The notes under the pieces are model-generated. The model saw nothing but the letters and a program-made list of their open reading frames with translations. It searched no databases and was not told the origin of the DNA. From Chryseobacterium sp. Tr-659 (GTDB lineage Bacteria; Bacteroidota; Bacteroidia; Flavobacteriales; Weeksellaceae): a stretch of DNA of 64,000 nucleotides. Where the stretch lies: positions 1 to 64,000 of the forward strand of contig NZ_VWWP01000003.1 of NCBI RefSeq assembly GCF_011752975.1, written 5' to 3'. This document shows, in pieces, positions 55,220-61,838 of this stretch. Position 1 is the stretch's first letter. The number at the start of each line of letters is the position of its first letter. Made by a program: the position numbers and the translations under genes.

Positions 55220-56676
55220 TATGATACGGAATAAGGTGAGTTGGAACTATTCTTCCATTTATTTACATTAAAGTAATGTCTTCCGATAAGCATTACCACA
55301 AAAAGAATGATCATTATAAACAGAATAAAACCGAAGTTCCAGAATGAAACAGGCAGCCAAGTTGCTTTGATCTTAACATCATTGTTTCCTGAAATAATAT
55401 CTGTAGTAAGTCTTAGCCCTTCAGTATTGATAAGAGAGTCTATTTTTGATGTTCCAAAGGATGCTTTTACCAGTCTCCCTATTTCTGATGTATCTTTTTC
55501 CAGCGCTTTTCCATCTTCGAAAGTTGTAGTCTGGGCTTTATAAACATCATTAACATCCAGAATCCCTGATCTGTCTCTGGAGATCATTACTTTTGAATCG
55601 GGTGACTGAAGACCTGAAAAGGCAGGCAAACCTCCTTCTTTTTCTGCAGAGATAAGGAAATGATATTTTCCTGAACCAACTCCGCAAAGATTGAATTCTT
55701 CAGACTGACTTCCTTCCGACCAGCTTTCTCCATCTTCGTAACCATGATACTGCTCAATGTCTTTTGATGTGTAAACAATTTCGTTTGTATTTTCATTCAC
55801 AAGGCTCAGCTGCACGTTAGCCCAGGAATTATCCACTTCTGAGAATACATTCACCTTCAATGGAGCAGATCCTCCAGAAAGAGTAAAGCTTTTACTGATC
55901 ATTTCTTTGTCTTTCACATCTGTAAAGCTGATAGATTGCTCAAAAACGGTCTCGTTAGTTCTTGTGATATACACATACAACTGAAGAAGACATATCAGCA
56001 ATGCTGCCACACAGAAGATATTTACAGCGTCTCTGATATTTACATAATAAGGCTGAACAATGCCTATTCCTGTATAATATGGCATATTCGCTATGTTAAA
56101 AGCTTTTTTAACTTTATATTTTGGAATATGGGTTCCATAGAAATACTGGGTTCTTTTTCCGGTTTTCTCCTGAGAGATCATACGGGTTCCGTTGACGTAT
56201 TCTTTGTAGGTGGCAATACTAAAATCCAGTTTTTCGTCAAAGAAACCTGCTGCCGCATGAATACTGCATTGGGAATTTTCGTACCAGCGATAAGTTCGGC
56301 CCGCGTACGTTGATAATTTTGAACTTTTACTTTTAAAATCATCAGGATGCATTGGAACCAGGAAAACCCAGTGTCCGTCACTTTCGCTCAGGAAAACGTC
56401 TTCTCCTTTACTGTCTTTAAGGTAATATTCACGCCAGAAGATATTTGATCCGTATTTTCTGACAATAATTGCGGTAACGGTATATTCTATCCCTTCAATT
56501 ATTCCTTTTTGCCCGATTTCCAGAACAACGTTTTCCGTAGGAACCTTCAGAGGTCTGGTATGATCGTTTGTAGTTACGTCAACGAGATGAGAGCAGATTT
56601 TGCAAACATATTCTTTAACGGGAAATGTAAGGTCTAGTTTATTTTCCGAATTGCACGCAGGGCAGACATAATGCAT
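55219..56676 (-). CDS. DUF4178 domain-containing protein
   Basis: A 485-residue protein. An N-terminal zinc ribbon (C5, C8, C25, C28: CPAC, CKIC) is followed by a DUF4178 domain (about 45-150, with EIGQKGIIEGIEYTVTAII and WREYYLKDSKG), a central transmembrane segment (about 215-235), a periplasmic beta-rich part and a second membrane segment near 455-475. The ribbon plus DUF4178 suggests a regulatory or scaffold role, not catalysis. The stop is shared with the start of the 65-residue protein, and 3 bases separate it from speD. DUF4178 is repeatedly found with AdoMetDC and spermidine-synthase-like genes. Confidence 0.87.
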   Translation of the reverse strand: MHYVCPACNSENKLDLTFPVKEYVCKICSHLVDVTTNDHTRPLKVPTENVVLEIGQKGIIEGIEYTVTAIIVRKYGSNIFWREYYLKDSKGEDVFLSESDGHWVFLVPMHPDDFKSKSSKLSTYAGRTYRWYENSQCSIHAAAGFFDEKLDFSIATYKEYVNGTRMISQEKTGKRTQYFYGTHIPKYKVKKAFNIANMPYYTGIGIVQPYYVNIRDAVNIFCVAALLICLLQLYVYITRTNETVFEQSISFTDVKDKEMISKSFTLSGGSAPLKVNVFSEVDNSWANVQLSLVNENTNEIVYTSKDIEQYHGYEDGESWSEGSQSEEFNLCGVGSGKYHFLISAEKEGGLPAFSGLQSPDSKVMISRDRSGILDVNDVYKAQTTTFEDGKALEKDTSEIGRLVKASFGTSKIDSLINTEGLRLTTDIISGNNDVKIKATWLPVSFWNFGFILFIMIILFVVMLIGRHYFNVNKWKNSSNSPYSVS

Positions 56677-56679
56677 GTT

Positions 56680-57039
56680 CTATCTGTAAATTTTGTGTTT
56701 TTGAATGGTATTAGCTTTAAAATATTGAACCACCTCATCTGCAATCTGCTCAACTTTTGCGGTATTATCCTGAGTATAATTACAAAGAAAAACATCAAAA
56801 GTAAGCTGTTTAAACTCTGGCCAGGTATGAATGCAAAGATGTGATTCCTTAAGGCATACTGCAGAAGTAAAACTCTGATTTTCAAAAATATGATTGGTAA
56901 TCCCAACAATTTCCACTTCTTTGGTTTCCAGAATATGTTCTGTAAATGCAAGGAAACCTTTACTGTCTAATAACAAATCTTCTGATTCCGTTTCCAGAGT
57001 CAGAAGTATATGTAAACCTTTATTTGATAATGGGTTCAA
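56680..57039 (-). CDS. speD: AdoMet decarboxylase-like proenzyme
   Basis: A 119-residue pyruvoyl-enzyme proenzyme. The self-cleavage site is E65-S66 in ESHLCIHTWPE, with catalytic H71 and C86; the spacings (5 and 20 residues from the Ser) equal those in characterised bacterial SpeD, so the active site looks intact. It would supply decarboxylated AdoMet for the aminopropyltransferase downstream. The start must be TTG at 57039: an in-frame TAA lies immediately before it and the first in-frame ATG is absent from the N-terminal region. It is the first gene of the operon; its promoter is not clear. Confidence 0.9.
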   Translation of the reverse strand: MNPLSNKGLHILLTLETESEDLLLDSKGFLAFTEHILETKEVEIVGITNHIFENQSFTSAVCLKESHLCIHTWPEFKQLTFDVFLCNYTQDNTAKVEQIADEVVQYFKANTIQKHKIYR

Positions 57040-57263
57040 TTAATTTTTCGGTAAATATATTATTTTTTTGGAAGAAAAAGACTTTTTTCAGGTTTCATCA
57101 GTAGTTTCGGGGTAAAGTTCACTTTTAAATCTGCTGCTTAAAGAATACTATTATACATAATTCTGTTCTGTAAAATTTTCGATTTAGATAGCATCTATCA
57201 CGTTTAAATCCTTTAGCATCACATCATTATTATATTTACTCTTTAATAATTCAATTTTCTACA

Positions 57264-57650
57264 ATGGAAAAGTCAACAATAATCAATCCCGCTGGAAACT
57301 GGGATTTTTGGGAGGAAAAAGAGAAAAGAGCTTTAGAGAGTGGAGCACAGAATTTCAATTTGGGAGATCGTATCGTATTGGAAAATGATGAATTTACGGT
57401 ATGGAGCATTCACCTCAGCCCGGGAGATAGTCTTCCTTTTCATATCCATAAGAACCGTTATTTCTGGTCTGCTCTTTCTCCCGGAACTGCCCGCTCGTGG
57501 TATAATGACGGCAGTGTAGCTGAAAATCAATATGAGTGTGGGGATACGGTCTATTTTGATGATCTGAATGAAGAAAATCATTTTATTCATAATCTTGAAA
57601 ATATTGGAGAAACCACTCTTATATTTTTAACTGTTGAATTTAAAAAATAA
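57264..57650 (+). CDS. Cupin-like protein
   Basis: A 128-residue small beta-barrel (cupin) protein. The metal-site-type segment is PFHIHKNRYFW (residues about 50-60), with a second conserved stretch FDDLNEENHFIHNLENIGE, giving His residues that could bind a metal. Its substrate is unknown. It is the first gene of a plus-strand operon with RidA and a betaine-binding-protein-like gene; the RidA gene starts 3 bases after its stop, so they are probably translated together. Confidence 0.83.
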   Translation: MEKSTIINPAGNWDFWEEKEKRALESGAQNFNLGDRIVLENDEFTVWSIHLSPGDSLPFHIHKNRYFWSALSPGTARSWYNDGSVAENQYECGDTVYFDDLNEENHFIHNLENIGETTLIFLTVEFKK

Positions 57651-57653
57651 GGT

Positions 57654-58127
57654 ATGGGCAATATTGAAGATCATATAAAAAGGAAGGGAATTACCCTGCC
57701 ATTATCCCTCAAAGGAGTAGGAAATTATGCTTCCTGGGTAGTTTCGCAGAATATTGTGTATACTTCGGGACAGCTTCCATGGAAAGGCGGGCAATATGGA
57801 ACACTTGCCTATGAAGGAAAGATAGGACTGGATATAAGTATGGAAGAAGCTTATGATTGTGCGAGAATCTGTGCTCTTAACGCAATCATCCAGCTTAAAG
57901 AGGCTGCAGGAGATTTGGATAAAATAAAAAGAATTATCAGGATAGATGGCCATATTCAAGCGGCCGAGGGCTTTATAAATCACTCTGATGTATTGAATGG
58001 AGCTTCAGATCTTATTAATGAAATTTTTGGAGATAAAGGATATCACACAAGATCTGCCGTGGGTATTTACCAGGCTCCGCTGAATGCTCCTGTCTTAATT
58101 TATATAATTGCTGAACTGGAATCATGA
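57654..58127 (+). CDS. RidA family protein
   Basis: A 157-residue member of the YjgF/YER057c/UK114 family, which hydrolyses reactive enamine/imine intermediates in many members. Recognised by YTSGQLPWKGG, the conserved Gly/Arg-containing segment near the middle (AGDLDKIKRIIRIDGHIQA) and the C-terminal TRSAVGIYQAPLNAPV with the family's Arg. A terminal Glu/Arg pair typical of active RidA is not fully confirmed. The stop overlaps the next gene's ATG by 4 bases (ATGA). Confidence 0.88.
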   Translation: MGNIEDHIKRKGITLPLSLKGVGNYASWVVSQNIVYTSGQLPWKGGQYGTLAYEGKIGLDISMEEAYDCARICALNAIIQLKEAAGDLDKIKRIIRIDGHIQAAEGFINHSDVLNGASDLINEIFGDKGYHTRSAVGIYQAPLNAPVLIYIIAELES

Positions 58128-58942
58128 GAAAAAATATCAATTTAGGATCCATAGACTTGTCTTTTCATAAAGTAGCTGCGGGAGTCTTCCAACATATTCT
58201 TGAATTTTGGGGTTATGAAGTAACTATACAAAGTGCACCTCATGAAAAAATGTTTGAACTCCAGAAAGAGGGAAAAGTAGATCTGCTGATTAGTGCCTGG
58301 CTTCCGGGGAGCCATGAGGTTTATCTTCAGCCCTACAGTAATGAGGTATTGCAGCTAAACCCTATCTATGAACCCTACTGCATTTGGGGCATTCCTGATT
58401 ATTTAGCGGAAAAAGGAATAGAATCTATACATGATCTGAAAAATCCGGAAACATGTGGTTTTATACAAAAGGAAATCAATGGAATTGGTATGGGTGCAGG
58501 TATTAGCCGCTTTTCAGTGGAAATCATAGAAAAATATGAATTACAGCATAATGGATTCCACTTTACAAGCAATCATCCTGATGATTTTTACAGAATAGTG
58601 GAACAGAAAATACTGAACAAAGAAAACTTCATAATTCCGCTGTGGCATCCACAGTTTCTTCACCAAAGTTTTCAAATAATCCCTTTAAAAGATCCAAAGT
58701 ATTTATTAAGAGGACAGGATAAAGCTACTCCTTTATTGAGAAAAGATTCTTCATCTCTGTTTTCAGAAAAAGAAATAAAAATATTATCTGCTATTTATCT
58801 GGGCAACGAAGCTGTATCAGCTATGGATTATTCCTTCAGTAAAGAAGGATTAACGGTCAACCAATCTGCCTTGAAATGGATCACCAATCAATATGGCGGA
58901 GTTGAAAAATTTGTTTCACACCTTGAGTTACTAACACATTAA
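58124..58942 (+). CDS. Glycine-betaine-binding-protein-like (OpuAC fold) without signal peptide
   Basis: A 272-residue type II periplasmic-binding fold of the OpuAC group, recognised by HKVAAGVFQHILEFWGYEV, DLLISAWLPGSHEVYL and GAGISRFSVEIIEKY. Binding-site Trp residues are present. Unlike transporter subunits it has no signal peptide or lipobox and no permease or ATPase gene nearby, so it would be a cytoplasmic binding protein, perhaps a sensor or an enzyme-associated carrier for a quaternary amine. It is the third gene of the cupin-RidA operon. Confidence 0.85.
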   Translation: MRKNINLGSIDLSFHKVAAGVFQHILEFWGYEVTIQSAPHEKMFELQKEGKVDLLISAWLPGSHEVYLQPYSNEVLQLNPIYEPYCIWGIPDYLAEKGIESIHDLKNPETCGFIQKEINGIGMGAGISRFSVEIIEKYELQHNGFHFTSNHPDDFYRIVEQKILNKENFIIPLWHPQFLHQSFQIIPLKDPKYLLRGQDKATPLLRKDSSSLFSEKEIKILSAIYLGNEAVSAMDYSFSKEGLTVNQSALKWITNQYGGVEKFVSHLELLTH

Positions 58943-58944
58943 TA

Positions 58945-58978
58945 CAAATCTTCTGACCTATATAAGCCAGAAGATTTG
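58945..58978. terminator. Inverted repeat between convergent operons
   Basis: CAAATCTTCTG (58945-58955) pairs with CAGAAGATTTG (58968-58978) around a 12-base loop. It has a weak T tract, so it is a moderate terminator for the plus-strand operon and perhaps for ctlX. Confidence 0.6.
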
Positions 58979-58991
58979 ATATGATCATTAT

Positions 58992-59915
58992 CTATTTTTT
59001 TGGAAGGAAAACCTCTGCAAGCATACATCTTGCGCTTCCTCCTCCGTTTACTTCAATCGTATTCAGGTCTGAATAAATAATTTCACAGTATTTTTCAATA
59101 GCTGCAACTTGTTCTGTTGTTAAAGACTGGTACGCAGTCTGGCTCATCACCAGGAATTTTTCTCCTTCTTTATTCTGAACCTGAAGCATATTTCCCGCAA
59201 ACTGCTGCATCTGTTCTTCAGAAATTTCGACGATCTCTTTTCCGGAACCTTTGATGGTTTCAATTACTTTTTCTCTTTCCAGTTCATCATCAATACAGTC
59301 CAGACAGATAACCACAAACTGGTCTGCTACACACATCATTACGTTGGTGTGATAAATTGGAAGTCTTTCTGTTCCTACTGTCTGGAATGAATGGAAAACC
59401 ACCGGAGTAAAGCCATATTTTGTACAAAATTCTCTGAACAGTTTTTCATCCAGCCTTAAAGAAACTGAACCGTAAGCAATTTTATTATCATGGTCAAAGA
59501 TCATACTTCCTGTACCTTCCAGGAAATGACCTTGTGTTTCCGAAAAAGACCAGTCATCAATTTCCGCCACTTCAAACCCCAGATTCTGGATGCTTTCAAT
59601 AATATCTTCTCTTCTTTCCACTCTTCTGTTGGAAGCGAACATCGGATATAGAACTACCTTTCCGTCTTTATGGAAACTTACCCAGTTATTAGGGAAAATA
59701 GAATCCGGAGTATGAGGATCTAATGTATCTTTTATGGTGATCACATTGATTCCTTTACTTCTCAGTTTTCCTACAAAAGTGTTGAATTCTGCCAAAGCTT
59801 TCGATTGGATATCAGAACCTGTCTGTTCTACCTGAAAGTAATTGTTTTTCGCTGTTTCAGCGTTATAACCGAATGCAATCGGTTCTATCATTAATACGGT
59901 ATCTGTTGTTTGCAT
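58992..59915 (-). CDS. ctlX: Citrulline-utilisation hydrolase CtlX
   Basis: A 307-residue guanidino-group-modifying enzyme (amidinotransferase/ADI fold, five-fold propeller). Recognised by IFPNNWVSFHKDGKVVLYPM, EGTGSMIFDHDNKIAY and the C-terminal catalytic GGGSARCMLAEV with C297; the His and Asp partners lie in YHTNVMMC and EGTGS regions. Family members act on citrulline or related compounds. A gap of 85 bases separates it from a related gene upstream; the two may be cotranscribed. Confidence 0.9.
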   Translation of the reverse strand: MQTTDTVLMIEPIAFGYNAETAKNNYFQVEQTGSDIQSKALAEFNTFVGKLRSKGINVITIKDTLDPHTPDSIFPNNWVSFHKDGKVVLYPMFASNRRVERREDIIESIQNLGFEVAEIDDWSFSETQGHFLEGTGSMIFDHDNKIAYGSVSLRLDEKLFREFCTKYGFTPVVFHSFQTVGTERLPIYHTNVMMCVADQFVVICLDCIDDELEREKVIETIKGSGKEIVEISEEQMQQFAGNMLQVQNKEGEKFLVMSQTAYQSLTTEQVAAIEKYCEIIYSDLNTIEVNGGGSARCMLAEVFLPKK

Positions 59916-60000
59916 TTTTTTTGATTAAAAGATTGAAAAATTAAAAGATTGAAAGATTAGGAACGCTCTCACTTTCAAACACTAAAACTCTCCCACTCAA

Positions 60001-60915
60001 CTATTCTCTCACAAGCGGCATTGTAGAGCATCTCAACAGCCCACCCATTTTAGAGATTTCTCTGTAAGGAATTTCTTCAACAGTCATTCCCCATTCGTTT
60101 CTTAGGTGATTGTTCATTCTTGTAAATGCTTTGTCTGAAACCACTACTTCTGGAGAAATAGAGAAAATATTAGGGAACATTTCAAACATTTCTTCATCAT
60201 TGATATGGAAGCAGTTTTCTTCTCCGAAAATATCAATGATCAAGCGGTAATCGCTTTCATCTACAAATCCGTTCTTATAGATGATACATTTGTCTTCTCC
60301 TACGGGATTGAATGTACAGTCTAAGTGAAGAATCCCTTCAAACGGAACTTTATCATTTTTCTTCAGCTCAAGATCTATGATTCTTTTCTTTGGAAAATAT
60401 TCTTTTAAAATCTCAATAGCATACTCGTTGGTTCTTGCCGTTTTATAGTTTCTATAGTCCTCACTGAAGCAGGTTCCGATGAAAATAAAATCGTCCCATA
60501 CGATAACATCTCCCCCTTCAATATGTGCCGTTTCCGGAAGGTTGATAATTTTTCTCCACGCTACTTTTTCAAAAACGCTCTTGTATGCTTCCTGCTCATC
60601 TGCTCTGTCTGCGATCACATTGGAAATGATCATTTTATCATCTATCACAAAGGCTACATCTCTTGAAAAAACCTGATTGTAATCTTTAATGATACTCGGA
60701 CGCAGTACTTCAACGTCATACTTTTTTAAAACGGCTTCAAAAGCGTTCATTTCATTGATAATATCCTCTTCTTTAGGATACATATTATGTTCGATTGAGT
60801 AATATGACTTGGCGTCATAACTTTCCTCTAGTGTGGGAACCGGTCCCAATGAATTAGGCTGGCCTAGAACTACTGACTTCAGCCTACCTGTTTCGTTTTT
60901 AATGTTTAGTCTCAT
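60001..60915 (-). CDS. Arginine deiminase-family protein
   Basis: A 304-residue guanidino-modifying enzyme of the ADI/amidinotransferase group, distinct from CtlX. Recognised by FSRDVAFVIDDKMII, ETAHIEGGDVIVWDD, ILHLDCTFNPVGEDK (catalytic His region) and the C-terminal GGLLRCSTMPLVRE with nucleophile C296. It fits ADI, dimethylarginine dimethylaminohydrolase or a related activity; the substrate is open. Minus-strand TATATTTG at 60942-60935 lies about 20 bases before the ATG. Confidence 0.85.
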   Translation of the reverse strand: MRLNIKNETGRLKSVVLGQPNSLGPVPTLEESYDAKSYYSIEHNMYPKEEDIINEMNAFEAVLKKYDVEVLRPSIIKDYNQVFSRDVAFVIDDKMIISNVIADRADEQEAYKSVFEKVAWRKIINLPETAHIEGGDVIVWDDFIFIGTCFSEDYRNYKTARTNEYAIEILKEYFPKKRIIDLELKKNDKVPFEGILHLDCTFNPVGEDKCIIYKNGFVDESDYRLIIDIFGEENCFHINDEEMFEMFPNIFSISPEVVVSDKAFTRMNNHLRNEWGMTVEEIPYREISKMGGLLRCSTMPLVRE

Positions 60916-61127
60916 AAAGATTTATGCAATACTACAAATATAAGTAAAGGTCTCTACCTATAAAACTTTTGGATTATTTTATGTATTAAATTTGATGAGC
61001 CTCTGGTTTGATTTTTATGATTTTTTAACAAAAACACCAAATTTAGTTTCCCAAATGTCTATAAACCACTCTATTTCATCTACATAAGAACCTGAATTTC
61101 TTTTACAATACCAGATCAACTTCATAC

Positions 61128-61195
61128 ATTAGTGATATAATTTTGCAAGATTATAAAAAATAAAACTTTACTATTAACATCAAAAATCAAAGTTT
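61128..61195 (+). repeat. Upstream region, copy 1, of tandem peptide genes
   Basis: About 68 bases nearly identical to 61571-61636, including ATTAGTGATATAATTTTGCA and the segment ending in CAAAATCAAAG-like text. It holds TAATTTTG (61138-61145), a -7-type match, but no TTG at normal spacing. Confidence 0.9.
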
Positions 61196-61363
61196 ATGAA
61201 CAAGAAGACCTCTGTGCTGAAGAATGCACAAAAACTAAGCAGAGAACAGCAAAAAACTGTTGTGGGAGGAGAATTTATGCCGGGAACTAAAAGATGCTGT
61301 GAGTGGGATCATGTCACCGGAGAATGCTTCCTCTGGATATGCAGCAGATGTCAGTGCCCATAG
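61196..61363 (+). CDS. Double-glycine leader cysteine-rich peptide, copy 1
   Basis: A 55-codon gene. The leader reads MNKKTSVLKNAQKLSREQQK then TVVGG, ending in the Gly-Gly cleaved by C39-peptidase ABC transporters; it resembles bacteriocin-like leaders of flavobacteria. The predicted mature peptide has 30 residues (starting EFMPGTK) and six Cys in order CC-x8-C-x4-C-x2-C-x-C-P, with conserved CCEWD, a Trp and a C-terminal CP. Its Cys number and order equal the copy 2 peptide. No exporter, modifying enzyme or immunity gene is in the window. It could be a bacteriocin, signalling peptide or other secreted peptide. Confidence 0.85.
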   Translation: MNKKTSVLKNAQKLSREQQKTVVGGEFMPGTKRCCEWDHVTGECFLWICSRCQCP

Positions 61364-61372
61364 AAAATAGAG

Positions 61373-61404
61373 GCCGTTTCCGTAATTGGGAAACGGCTTT
61401 TTTT
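61373..61404 (+). terminator. Terminator after peptide gene 1
   Basis: GCCGTTTCC (61373-61381) pairs with GGAAACGGC (61389-61397), followed by seven T. It lies 9 bases after the peptide stop, so copy 1 has its own transcript. Confidence 0.92.
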
Positions 61405-61570
61405 ATATTCCACAACAACTTCATTTTTTTATACAAAAAATAAGCAGTTTAATATTTCTCCTTTATTTGTCATGATTACGTTCATAATACAAGTATTATT
61501 TTTATGCAACATATTATATTTCACTGATTTAATTACAAACATTTTATTGAAAACAAAAAAATATTCCTAT

Positions 61571-61636
61571 ATTAGTGATATAATTTTGCAAGATTATAAA
61601 AATAAAACTTAACTATTAACACCAAAAATCAAAGTT
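61571..61636 (+). repeat. Upstream region, copy 2, of tandem peptide genes
   Basis: About 66 bases nearly identical to 61128-61195, with TAATTTTG at 61581-61588, differing by one or two small gaps and substitutions. Confidence 0.9.
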
Positions 61637-61798
61637 ATGAACAAGAACAATCAGGTGCTGAAAAATGCACAAAAGCTAAGCAGAGAACAAAAAAAATCAG
61701 TAACAGGAGGAATTGGTATAAGACCCAGATACTGCTGTGAATGGGATATGGACGGTAATTGCATCATCTGGACATGTGGTAATTGTGTATGCCCATAA
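61637..61798 (+). CDS. Double-glycine leader cysteine-rich peptide, copy 2
   Basis: A 53-codon gene, paralogue of copy 1. The leader reads MNKNNQVLKNAQKLSREQKK then SVTGG. The predicted mature peptide has 28 residues (starting IGIRPRY) with the same six Cys (CC-x7-C-x4-C-x2-C-x-C-P), the CCEWD box, the Trp between the third and fourth Cys and the terminal CP, while other positions differ (DMDGN for DHVTGE; IIWT for FLWI). This pattern of fixed Cys with variable residues suggests a folded disulfide peptide under diversification. It has its own promoter-like region and terminator. Confidence 0.85.
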   Translation: MNKNNQVLKNAQKLSREQKKSVTGGIGIRPRYCCEWDMDGNCIIWTCGNCVCP

Positions 61799-61809
61799 TA
61801 AATTACAGG

Positions 61810-61838
61810 AACCTGCTTTTTTAAGCAGGTTTTCTTTT
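61810..61838 (+). terminator. Terminator after peptide gene 2
   Basis: AACCTGCTT (61810-61818) pairs with AAGCAGGTT (61823-61831), followed by TTCTTTT. It lies between peptide gene 2 and the convergent receptor gene. Confidence 0.88.

Noticed and set aside
55936..56313. 125-codon plus-strand frame inside the DUF4178 gene
   Set aside because: Antisense shadow of the DUF4178 gene.
56634..56951. 105-codon minus-strand frame overlapping speD and DUF4178
   Set aside because: Same-strand alternative frame of the decarboxylase, which has intact active-site residues in its own frame.
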